From the NCBI GenBank assembly GCA_029204225.1, contig CM055110.1, forward strand, positions 19,029,501 to 19,093,500: a stretch of DNA of 64,000 nt, given 5' to 3'. Origin of the DNA: Diphasiastrum complanatum. Lineage: Eukaryota > Streptophyta > Lycopodiopsida > Lycopodiales > Lycopodiaceae. The notes beneath the pieces were generated by a model, which saw only the letters and a program-made list of their open reading frames with translations, was not told the DNA's origin and did no database searches. Below are positions 1-10,027 of the stretch, in pieces. Numbering within the stretch: the first letter of the stretch is position 1; each line of letters begins with the position of its first letter. Both the position numbers and the translations under genes were made by a program.

Positions 1-391
1 TGTTCTACGAAGCGAACAAACACACCTCTAAAACTACGGGTGTGTCGCTCCCCCGAAAAGGTCTAGTTAACAATTAGGTTGAGTATATGTTAAATTATAC
101 CATAAGAGGTATATTTAACTAAGAGTTAAAATTACTCTAGTTTAACATGTCGATTCATATTTAGTCGTTTCGCATGGATGACCTAATAAAGGCTATCTAA
201 GACAATGTTTTCCCTTTTAAAAGCCTCGTCCTTAAATACAAGGCAAGTACTTAGCAGATACATTCTCAAAAAATGACTTTGGTGGCCTCTTCATGATTTA
301 TATTTACCTCTTCATGATTTATATTTATCCAGCTCATATCTTCATTTTTGAGTATATCATGTCATATACATAGGATGCACTAATTTTAAAT

Positions 392-591
392 GCCTATTCT
401 GACTCGGATTGGGTTGGAGATGTGGATACCAGAAAATCCACTTCTGGCTTCTTTGCTTTCTTGCAAGAGGAGCCATCTCATGGAACAGTTGAAAGCCAAA
501 ATGCATTTCATTATTCTCTACAGAGTTCAAATATGTTGTAGCCACCTCTGGAGTGAAGGAGATCATTTGGCTCAAAAGATTTTTTTACTTT
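392..591 (+). pseudogene. Ty1/copia RNase H remnant
   Basis: Translation gives the copia RNase H signature YSDSDWVGDVDTRKSTSGF, followed after a frame change by AISWNS, then a stop, then FSTEFKYVVATSGVKEIIWL. That is the usual order of the C-terminal RNase H domain of copia polyproteins. At least one frameshift and one stop break it. No reverse transcriptase lies upstream inside the window, so this is the 3' end of an element whose 5' part is outside or lost. Family identity is secure; the boundaries are approximate. Confidence 0.8.
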
Positions 592-639
592 TTATCTATG
601 TACCAAACCACATTCTTAATAATAAACATTGAAGTAGTA

Positions 640-2150
640 GCGTAAAAAATATAGCACACCATGTGTTATCTTTTTGTTGAATCATGGCAAAAAAAAAAAA
701 TTGCAAAAAATTTACTCGCAAAATGCCAAACCCCGCTATTATCCTGACAAAGCCATTGTCAAAAGATAAACATGCTACTTTAGTTAATATGTTAAATTTT
801 CATTCAGGTGCCTAGAAGTAAGCATAAGAATCTTACTCCTACTCACGTAGATTTTTCTTTTGAGTCCTTGTGTACAATGTCAATATCCACTATCTACAAC
901 AGTATGTAGAAATGAACTATTATTCGAGAGTCTCCAATTTTTCACACACATTTGAGACAATCTGCAAAAATACACGCACATTCCAAGGAGAGTGAAAGTT
1001 GACTCGACACTCGACCGTATATGAGTTCGAGCCTCGCAACTCACCATCGACAAGTCAACCGGTCAATTCAACTTGATTCAAATACTTTCGAGATTCGACA
1101 TTTTTGATAGTCAAATGGTAGCACTCTAAATGGAGCTCTTTCTCTCTTGAATCTACTTCGGACTATGTCATTATTTTAAATATGTTGTTACGTAGTATTC
1201 GTCTAGTTTCATGTCTGCTTATTGTACAATTTACTCTAAATATTTTACCCTTGTCTTGTAAACTCTACATCATGTCTAAACCCTCTAGCTAGTCACAATC
1301 TTTATAAACTTATATATATATAATAAATTTATATATATAGTGTTAGCCGATATTTTCGCACAAAAAATCGGGCTATGTTTAAAGCAATTTTCCCAATTTT
1401 GTAAAAAATTGGCATGTAAAACCCAGCCATTAATGGTAAAAGTGGCACAAAGTTGCCTATAGATAGGGGTCCCAGCCCACCCAAAATGTGGCTAGAGCAA
1501 ATTTCGAGGCCTTAGAAATGGCCCATAGAATAGGTTACGGCCTTAGAATTGGCCCAATTATAATAGCCGGCACTGCCGCGCGGATTTTCCAATGTACTCT
1601 GTTATTTTTTACTACTATAAAAATGCCTGTTGTGTTTTCAGGGAACCGGTTGTCTTAAAGAATCCCAAGTCATGAGTGCTCGGCAACAGTTGCAGATGTC
1701 AAAAGGAAATCGAATCTCAAAAGTGGGCAGCGAATTATGGGACCAGGGAAAATTTTTGGCAAGTGGGAACTTGGGCAACACGCAAACTCTCAAGGCAATG
1801 TGTTGAACGGCATCCCGACAAATCACCTCGACAGCTTGGGCCATGGGTCATGGACACACAAAAGAAAAATGCAAAGAAGAGGCCAAACTTGCTTGATAAA
1901 AATATCCTACCTAAAAATGGTAGGGGTTGACCACAAGTAGTCATAAGGACTACCCAATCAAAAAAGATAATCAAGTGAAGTACTTACCATTTACACCACC
2001 CACAAGTGCAAACAAGAAAAGGTGGCCCACACAAGTGGTACCTTACCCATGACCCGAAACAATTTTTCTAAGAAGTGAAGGGTACCATCCCAAGTCAAGT
2101 CACAAGTAAAGGCCTTGTACAAAATGGGACACATGGCATGAAGGGGTTGA
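640..2150. other. Intergenic, no gene recognised
   Basis: About 1.5 kb without a convincing coding region. It contains an A/T run at 1306-1345 including two TATATATA blocks. Short overlapping frames on both strands around 1640-1970 show no recognisable domain. It probably contains old transposon sequence, but I could not assign a family. Confidence 0.4.
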
Positions 2151-2189
2151 AGAGTGAAAAGTTGGCATTATGAAGGAGAGGTTTGGAGG

Positions 2190-2350
2190 GATGCCTATAA
2201 AAGAGAGAGACTCCTTTTGGCATTAATGTGGAAGAATGGAAAGGTCTGAGAGAAACTATGATGTTAGTTGCTTATGTACCTCTCTCCATTACTTCCTCCT
2301 TTCATCTCAGATCTTACTACCTACCTATGGAATAAAAGAAAGCTCAAGCC
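2190..2350 (+). promoter_or_regulatory. TATA box and poly(A)-signal pair, LTR-like
   Basis: A TATA-like CCTATAAAAGAG at about 2196 is followed about 130 bases later by GGAATAAAAGAAAG, the spacing seen in plant LTR R regions. No TG...CA ends or primer-binding site could be assigned. It is best treated as a possible solo LTR or an isolated promoter relic. Confidence 0.25.
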
Positions 2351-3093
2351 ACACATGTTTTTTTAATATCAAGGCACTTTAATCTTTTGATTTTTCATTT
2401 GCAAAACATTAACCCTAACTCATAAATTGTGGCCCACCTAATTGTCAAGGAACTGACTCTCTCTCCAAGATTGTCCACTTCCTATCAGTGCTGTTAGAGC
2501 CTTGGTGAGGTGCAGGTTATTGGCTACTTTAGCTGAATTCTGAAAATTTCAAAAAACTGATAAAGTTGGTAGGAAGCTATTGAAGCCACGTGAAGGAAAA
2601 GGATTTTACTGGTTGTGAAGTCCTTTGAATATGAAGAGGAGTTGCAAAGAGTAATGAGGGATAACCATAGCAATTTACAAGCTAGATTTGGTGCACAAAA
2701 GAGAAATTGGTGATTTCTCATAATTCAGTGGGCTTTTCAACGGTTTTCTACAAAATTGGATTGTTTGATGGCGATATTGTCGGAAAAATGAATCGATCTG
2801 CCTTCTCGGTGCGATGCACTATGCCTATCAGATTCAATTCCAGAATTATGTTGGACTCTGCTTGATCCAAATATTGAAATCATGAGGATCCATTCAATTG
2901 ATTACGTAGCCATACACAAATTCATTCATGCGCAAAGTGCGAAAGCAGAAACAACGGATAGTTCAGGCAAATCAACACGAGAGTAGCATTATGTAAACAT
3001 GAATGAATCAAATAAGCAATCATTCACAACTGACATTATTCTAAATGCAATAAAACATTAGATTGAATCCAGAAAGTAGCATGTACAAATTAG
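2351..3093. other. No gene recognised
   Basis: Roughly 740 bases with no supported coding sequence. It lies on the 3' side of the copia fragment that reads leftward from 4111 and could be its 3' untranslated or LTR sequence, but no PPT or LTR end was identified. Confidence 0.35.
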
Positions 3094-4111
3094 CTATGAA
3101 AATGATGATGATGTGCACAAGAAAGTGATAACTGCGTGCTTGCCTTGGATCTTCCCAAGAACCAATCTTCCATTGCTCTTTCCTTCATAAGACTCCCTCT
3201 TAATGATTGCATCATAAGAAGTAGAAACCTCAAAAACATTAGAAGCCATGAAAAAAATGATTAGTACCTTCAACATAAGGATGATTGAAGTACTCTTTTT
3301 TTTCAAACAAGAACTTCTACTCAATGTTTTAGGAAATAACTCATATGATAATGATTCTCCCTCACTATCATTTACAATGACATCATTCAAAGTACATCCT
3401 ACTTTGAACTCTTCATATACTTCTCTTCTTCTTGACTTGTGACTATCTTCCTCACCAAGTCTCTTGATAGAACCATTTGATCTACTGTCTTTATGAAGAC
3501 ATGTGACTCTACTTGCTGGAAAAATGACTTTCTTGGAATCATAACAAAAGAATGTAGAAGAACCACCTCCTCCATGCATGCACCTAGCAACATCCTTTTT
3601 CATATGATCAAAGAAATCATTAACAACAATCTTTTCCAAGGAAGAACCTTCACCTCCATTGATGAAGTTAGCTCTTTCCTTACCTTTTGCATGCTTGCAC
3701 TTGCCATGAAGAACCATTGAAACACCATCATTATCCTCAAGACTAGCCAAGTTAGCACAAATATGAACATCTCCAAGAAGCATATTAGATCTTGACCTAG
3801 ATCTAGCATAAGGAAGCTTTTTAGACTTTGCATAAGATCCACCAATCTTATTGATGCTAAAAGGTAACTTTGGAAAGTTGAGACCAATCTCCTTTTCCAT
3901 TCCATCCTTTTTGTTAGCCATAACAAAAGCATCAAGCTTGAAAAGTCTACCTTGTCTATTGCCCCTAGCAACCAAGATTTCTTCCTTTGTAATGAAACAA
4001 GCATCACCACCAAACTTTACCATGTATCCTTTCTCTATCATTTGACCAACACTTAGCAAATTTCTTGAAAGCGAAGGAATGTAAAGAACACCATCAAGTC
4101 TTGCTTTCCTA
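3094..4111 (-). pseudogene. Ty1/copia protease-proximal fragment with long unassigned tail
   Basis: The first roughly 50 residues match the copia region after the protease: LDGVLYIPSLSRNLLSVGQ, then KGYMVKFGGDACFI and NRQGRLFKLD. The reading frame stays open for a further 270 residues, but I find neither the expected GAG-pre-integrase motif nor the HHCC zinc finger and catalytic core of integrase. That tail is rich in Ser, Lys and Gly and unassigned. The 5' end is cut by the gypsy LTR beginning at 4113, so the gypsy element appears to have landed in this copia copy. The frame from 4059 down is 321 codons without a stop, unusual for a relic. Confidence 0.6.
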
Positions 4112-4112
4112 T

Positions 4113-4869
4113 TGTTGGAGGGTTTGCGGATTCCAAGGCAACCCTAACCCTAGTTAATAAGTGAGAGGGATTTGGCACCCTGCGTGTGTAAGTCCAACCC
4201 AATGATCACATAGTTATTTGATTAATTAGTATATTATATAAGGACTTTAGGCCTTTTTGCGGGACTTTTAATATCGCAGGATCTAAATGTCAAGTTAGTG
4301 AATAAAGTTGGGTTTCCCTCCAATTTTGATGGTTCCTACAATTTTTTAAATTTGAATAAAAAGAGAGGCAAGACTGGACCAATAGGATTCAAAGGCCAGG
4401 GTCCTCCTCTCTACTATAAAAAGGGACCAACTCGAGTTGCTCCTCATGTTCATTTTCTCATTTCAATAAAGCAGATTGGTTCTCTTTAGAAATGGATTGA
4501 TGAATGTCCTTGCTCTTCCTTTCTTCTCTTCCATTTCTCATGCTTTCTTTGGATTTTGCTAATTGTTGGATCTGATCATTATTGGAATTGCTATTTCTTA
4601 TGCTTTTTGTGAGAGAGAAAGGGAGAGAGAGAAGAGTAAGATTCTATCATTGTTGTGGATTTAGGGTTAATGGAAGTAGGGCTAATGGATGTAGTGTTCA
4701 TGCTTAGTGTTAATGGATGTTAGTATTAGATCCTCCATTCATGTTGAAATCTGAACTATACTATCGCTCTCATGGGAACGAACCTACGCGTGACAACTAA
4801 CTCCGTCTCTTTGATGCTAGATTGACTAGATCTTGGATTCAGGTTAGGCAAGGAAATAAACCCACTACA
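4113..4869 (+). repeat. 5' LTR of a Ty3/gypsy element (LTR copy 1)
   Basis: It starts TGTTGGAGGG and ends CCCACTACA, followed one base later by a gypsy region and a tRNA-Asp primer site. It contains CTACTATAAAAAGGG (TATA) near 4412 and a TTTCAATAAAG poly(A) signal near 4462. Two more copies occur at 25651-26288 and 27108-27843, which confirms the boundaries. Length is 757 bases. The matching 3' LTR of this copy is absent. Confidence 0.85.
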
Positions 4870-4873
4870 ATTT

Positions 4874-4891
4874 TGGTGCCGTTGTCGGGGA
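4874..4891 (+). other. Primer-binding site, tRNA-Asp type
   Basis: TGGTGCCGTTGTCGGGGA differs at two positions from the complement of the plant tRNA-Asp 3' end (TGGCGCCGTTGCCGGGGA). That site is used by Athila/Tat-type gypsy elements. It lies four bases after the LTR. Confidence 0.85.
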
Positions 4892-6098
4892 GCTACACCA
4901 ATTTTCAGTTTGCAGCATGTTTGGCTGATGGTTAGCTTGCATTAGACATCTTGTCATGGCATGAATAGTGTTAAATTTTTATTTTAGGGTTAGTTTGGGA
5001 TTGATTTTGCTTGATTTGAGTGGATTTGCTTGTTTGAAATCTAATCTGATTATTAAATAGAGAAAGCTATTCAGATCACCAATCTTAAGATCCATTTGGA
5101 TCTGAGATATCAGAGAAAATAACAAAAATCGGTCAAATCTGTCAAATTTGGTCAAAAAGAGACAAAAAAACGTCATCAGAGCTCAGAACTTTTTATCCTC
5201 TTTTAGGAGACCTTCGCCGAGTTGCAGACACCTTTGGTTTTGTTTACAAAACCTTCAGACTGAAGGGCGAAGATGAATTCCCAGCAGATTTTCAGAAACA
5301 TGAGAAAAACCACCAAAAAAACACCAAAAATTATCCAAACCCTAAAAAAAATAGGAAAAGAACCTTCGCCTGATTCACTGTGCTTAGATGTGATTCAGAT
5401 CTATCTATTACCAGGTCGACAAAGAATAATACCAAAAATAAAAAGGTATTCAGAGGATCAGTTGTCATATTGTCATATTTTTGCCAAAAACACTTTTTTG
5501 CAAAATTACCAGTATTACTCTTGATCCTTCGCCAGAACCTTCACCGAGATTCCAGAACATTTTATCTATAGTAAACTACTATTTCTGAGTTCGGCGAAGA
5601 TTCTTCTTGATCAGATCACAAAAAATCTTGATTTTTACCCTCGCCAGATTACAAAAACAGTATTTTCTTGTGTCAAAAACCTTCGTCTGATTGTCCATAG
5701 TTTTAGCTGTGTCAAATCTTCCATCTGAGAAGTCGGCAAAAGTTGTTTCCCAAGAAATTGTGAAAAAAGTATTCAGAGAGTTTTTAATCCCAAAATAGCA
5801 CTGTTGAACCTTTGCCGAGACAACCTTCGTCTAGAGAACCTTCGCCAGTCCTATTTTTAGTTTCTGATTTTCCAGATCAAGTCTGTCAAAATTTGGATCA
5901 AATCTGATATATTCTAAATTAGACTCCGAGAGATTTATCATTTTTGAGAAGTATCTATTGATCAAATTTTGGGTAGTTTTTCATCATATAGAATCAGATT
6001 TTTGGAAAGTGAAATAGAGCTAGCAGATCTAATCTGAGATAGTTTTTTGGAAAAATCTATATCCAATCTCATTATCGATTTGATCTAAATTTGTAAAG
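4892..6098 (+). other. Gypsy leader with repeated CTTCGCC words
   Basis: This is the untranslated leader between primer site and gag. It is AT-rich but contains AACCTTCGCC-like words again and again between 5210 and 5850 (for example CCTTCGCCGAG, CCTTCGCCTGA, CCTTCGCCAGA, CCTTCGTCTGA, CCTTTGCCGAG), each set in A/T-rich sequence. No coding sequence is supported. Confidence 0.6.
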
Positions 6099-7468
6099 AT
6101 GGTTGTCCCTGGAGGTGCTCCACAGGAGGTCAATCCAATTATTGTTAGAAGAGCACCCCGATTGGATCTGCCCAAATATAATGGATTAACAGATCCAGTT
6201 AGATTTCTTCAGATCTATGCTGAATTCTGTGAGGTCTATGGTGAGATTTATTCTCAAGATAAACTTAAGCTACTTCCTACGGCCTTAACAGGCGCAGCAC
6301 AAGATTGGTACTATAACCAAGATGAAACTGAACGTACAGATTGAGAGGTTGTTGAACGAGCCCTTATCACATGGTTCAAACCGTGATAGTTTATGGAAGA
6401 CCCTTTCCTACTTTTAAGTAAAATTAAAATGAAAAAGTGAAAAATGGTTCGAGATTACATCAAAAGGGTGAAATGTCTTAGATCTGAATGTGAGCCTGAG
6501 CTGATTAATAAAAATGCCATGATTATGTGGTTTTTGTCAGGTCTACCTAAATGAATCAGACGTGAGCTGAAACGCCATAATGAGTACGCACTTTTGCAAA
6601 ATGCGATGGATGATGCAATTTGAGAGGAGATGAAGATTCAGATGATGAGTCGAATGTCAGTACGTTGCCTTATACAGCAGGGCAGACTACTACAACATCC
6701 ACCACTATTGCATCAACAAATGCCAATGCTACTGTAGAAATGATGCTCAATGAGTTCGAGAAACTTGGGAAGACCCAGCAAAAACAGATGGAACAATTGG
6801 AGTTGCAATTTGATGAGAAGATCAAAGCATTGGAAAATTTTCATGGAGAAGCAAACAAGGAAACTGAGAAGTTTGCAAAGCCTTTTCCTACCATGGAAAA
6901 TGTCTGGTGTTCTATTTGTACAGTAAATCACATAGTGAACAAGTGTCCTCAATTGAAAAAACGAATGGAAATCAGTGTTTGCCATATGTGTAATTCACCT
7001 GACCATGAGACTGCCTTTTGCAACTTCAACCCTCGGATAATTCAGCAATGGTATGCCCAGATGGGATATTGAGATCCACAGTATGGAGGCAATCTAGCAG
7101 CAAGACTGCGACAATCTACTCTTAGATACCCGAAACGTCTAGCGTTGCCTGCCCCACCAAAACACTCCGCTCCTCTTGCCAATTTGATGGAACCAGAACC
7201 TTACGGAAGTGCTGATCAATGGAGCTATGGTAATGATCAGAAGGAGGATTTTTTGAACAGTATGCCATTTATGCTGCCGCTTAACAACAAGCCTCGAGAA
7301 ATTGGGCCAGAGCACCACTTGGATGCTTTGCATGTGGAGAAAATCACAGAGTTGCAGAATGCCCAAATAAAGAAAAATTTGTACCATTCTGTCGTGATTG
7401 TGGATATGGGCATTGCTATAAAGACTGTCCAGCAAGACCGAAGCCACCACCAGCTACAACACCTATAA
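6099..7468 (+). pseudogene. Ty3/gypsy gag
   Basis: The start codon at 6099 opens a frame with RAPRLDLPKYNGLTDPVRFL and LTGAAQDWYYN, the usual retrotransposon gag core that forms the capsid-like particle. Stops occur at 6342 and in the next few hundred bases. The frame resumes at about 6620 with a Gln/Glu-rich helical segment and two zinc knuckles, CSIC...C and CHMCNSPDHETAFC. A third knuckle, CRDCGYGHCYKDC, lies near 7397. Several stops and frameshifts make it non-functional. Confidence 0.75.
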
Positions 7469-7470
7469 AT

Positions 7471-8490
7471 TTGATAACAATTAAGCAAGGATCGGTAGCT
7501 CAGAATAAACCAAGTGCACCCTTAATGGTGATCACCAGAGCACAAAAGCGAAAAGAACCAGTAGTGGATTCAGTACCTATTGATTCTATACCATTGAATG
7601 ATACACCAACAACATCGGGAGTCTATCCAAATCTTAATGCAGAAAAACGAAGATATCAAGATATGAGACAATGGATTAAACATTTGCAAGAAGAAGAAGA
7701 ACTTGAAGCTGCTAAAGTAACAGGTGAAGTTCGGTCTTCACCATTGCAGCCTCCAAGAAATTTACGTACGGATATGAATGTTCAATTACATCATCACGAA
7801 GAACCCTTCGAGATGACTGAACCGGAAGCATCGCATACAGAATTACTCATGAAAATTTTGTCTAGCAAGATCAATATTTCATTGGGAGAGTTCCTAAAGT
7901 TGGTGCCAAAAGCAAAAGAAGTCTTAGCGCAAAAGTTAGCTCAAGAAGAATCAGAAGACCATCAGGAGCCATTTTTTTGTGCTGGATTTGAAGAATCTAA
8001 CGATGTACTCCGTGTTGGAGCAGCTTGGGAAAGTGAACAAAAGAATATCACTCTGCCGATACAACATAGACAATTTTCTAAAGAAGTAGCCGTGATAGAC
8101 GACAGTTCAGGAGTTAACCTGATTTCTACAAAGCTATGTACAAAATGGGGCCTTACAAAGATTAAGCCTACTACTTTTGCTATTAAGCTAGCTGATCAGA
8201 CGACGGTTCGTCCACGAGGAATGGTAGAAGATATACTTGTCAAGATTACAGGAGTATAGTTCGTCATTACTTTCGTCGTGATGAACTTACCAGAAGCACC
8301 AAATGTCTACCGAGTTCTCTTAGGACGTCCATGGTTACGAGTTGCGCAAGTAGTTCATAACTGGGGTACCGACAAAATCACTTTTGAAAATCATGAACGT
8401 GCAATTAAAGTTGATCCTATGACTTGGACTATCAAGCCAGTGGTTCAAAAAGCGGATGACGATTCATCAAAAACAAATCACACTTGTGAT
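7471..8490 (+). pseudogene. Ty3/gypsy retropepsin-like protease region
   Basis: It continues from gag. The segment VAVIDDSSGVNLISTKLC aligns with the retropepsin active-site motif (normally IDSGSSVNLIS). LGRPWLRVAQVVHNWGTDKI aligns with the flap-distal region. The catalytic D-S/T-G triplet reads DDSSG, so activity is doubtful. A stop at 8257 separates the two parts. The preceding part has a charged, Glu-rich linker. Confidence 0.7.
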
Positions 8491-8505
8491 TGACCAGAGA
8501 AAAAA

Positions 8506-9273
8506 TTGGGAGTTCACTACGATTCTCAAACGGATACTGTCAATTGGAACGAAGCTCTTGCAACATTTGATTGTACAGCAGGATATATCTGTCAACAAGA
8601 TATTCAATCAGAATTGAACGAGATTTCCTTGTTAGATCGAACTTTGGATACGCCAATCACGTTTTCACTAAATGTGCTGAATGTAGCCTGGATATCAACG
8701 GAACCTATACTAGATCCAATTGAGGATGAGCTCATACCAATGAGCCATGCCTTAGCTTATGATGGCAATGCAGAACTTACGGATGAACAGACTCTACATC
8801 ATATGGATCCAACCAGATTTGGAGTGCGTAATGTTCCTGATGAACCAACAATCAAATTGCCCAAAGCAGTTATATTGAAGGGAGACAGGATGACAGGTTC
8901 GATGATGAAGAAACAAGCAAAGCAACATTATAATACGGTCCTGAAATGGGAAAACCCTCCTCAAAAGATTGATTCAAAGGAAGTGCCACCTCTATTGGAT
9001 AAAGGCAAAGGAAAAGTCAAGAATGATTCTTCAAGTCAGATCCCCAGCAAGACATCATCGTCTAGGAAGTCTTCACCTGTGAAGAAAGATTTATCATTCC
9101 GAAAGTCATCACCTCCACGATCAATTCCTGCTAAGAAGACTAAACGAAGATCCAAGACTAGTCCTTTCGAAAAAGAACAAGCAAATGTAGTCCAGCATGA
9201 TATGCCAGAGCATTTTAAACGTTATACACTAGATGATGTGGTTACACCTATTGTGATTGTTAAGCCAGAGTGA
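8506..9273 (+). pseudogene. Gypsy 3' open frame, Lys/Ser-rich, no polymerase
   Basis: A 255-codon frame follows the protease. It ends in a basic Ser/Pro/Lys-rich tail (SRKSSPVKK, PAKKTKRRSKTS). I see no reverse transcriptase, RNase H or integrase motif. It is probably the protease-RT linker of the same element, with everything downstream lost: the sequence passes about 20 bases later into a copy of an STR exon. Function unknown. Confidence 0.5.
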
Positions 9274-9292
9274 AGGATTTAACTTTTCAAAA

Positions 9293-9552
9293 GGCATTTG
9301 AGTTTTTTAATTGCATTATATTTGTAGTCACTCGGGTTGTTTATGATGGCAAAGGTGATTACAAATGTCTTTTGTGGATCCATAGGACTACAAAAGGATT
9401 TTGCATGTTCACATGGATTTGCCATGATTTCAATAGCCAAAAATGGTGAAATAGCTTGAAATATTCTGACATTTGGAGTTGTGTACTTGATTTGAATTCC
9501 TAACAAATCTTGGAGTTGTGGGCAAGGAATGATCATAATCATCTCTAAAGTC

Positions 9553-9556
<4 letters not shown>
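9293..9556 (-). pseudogene. Duplicated fragment of STR exon 3 (linker region)
   Basis: On the minus strand this reads DDYDHSLPTTPRFVRNSN in one frame and IFQAISPFLA, then VITFAIINNPSD in another. These match the linker of the intact STR gene ([43 protein letters not shown] 11010-11280). DNA similarity is visible across about 260 bases. It is broken by frameshifts and ends at a (CT)n tract, and lies just downstream of the intact gene in the same orientation. Confidence 0.85.

Positions 9557-9609
<53 letters not shown>
9557..9609. repeat. (TC)n microsatellite
   Basis: An uninterrupted TC run of about 53 bases at the edge of the STR exon copy. Confidence 0.95.
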
Positions 9610-9612
<3 letters not shown>

Positions 9613-9623
9613 AAACGTCCAAA

Positions 9624-9840
9624 ATTCCTTGAGATGAGTTCTCAAAAATCCACAAATCCATGCAATCACTTTTAAACAGAGTGATATGATAAAACTACGA
9701 CATCCAAGTGAGAACGTTAAAAATACCTTGAGATAAGTTTTCAAAAGTTTACAAATCTGAGTTTGAGTGTAGTGGTCTTGCAATTACTTTAAACATAGTG
9801 AGATGATAAAACTAGGACACGCACAAATGAGGACATACAA
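9624..9840. repeat. Two-copy tandem repeat, about 100 bp
   Basis: The unit starting CCTTGAGATGAGTTCTCAAA (about 9628) recurs at about 9729 as CCTTGAGATAAGTTTTCAAA. The shared end is AGTGAGATGATAAAACTA-like. The copies are moderately diverged. Confidence 0.6.
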
Positions 9841-9933
9841 GAGAGAAGAAATCACTTACCCTTTCACAATAGTTTGTGAATAGAAGTTGGTTCCTATGCA
9901 GTGTGCGAAATGTTTAAATATATGCTCCGGCTG

Positions 9934-9985
<52 letters not shown>
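9934..9985. repeat. (TC)n(AC)n compound microsatellite
   Basis: A TC run passes directly into a CA run about 45-95 bases past the STR stop codon, so it probably lies in the 3' untranslated region. Confidence 0.95.
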
Positions 9986-9990
<5 letters not shown>

Positions 9991-10027
9991 AGTGATGGAA
10001 GGTAGCAGCCAGCTGCTGCAGGTTGTG

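Noticed and set aside
1638-1974. Cluster of overlapping 65-85-codon frames on both strands
   Set aside because: No recognisable motif in any frame and no supporting signals; overlap on both strands points to chance.
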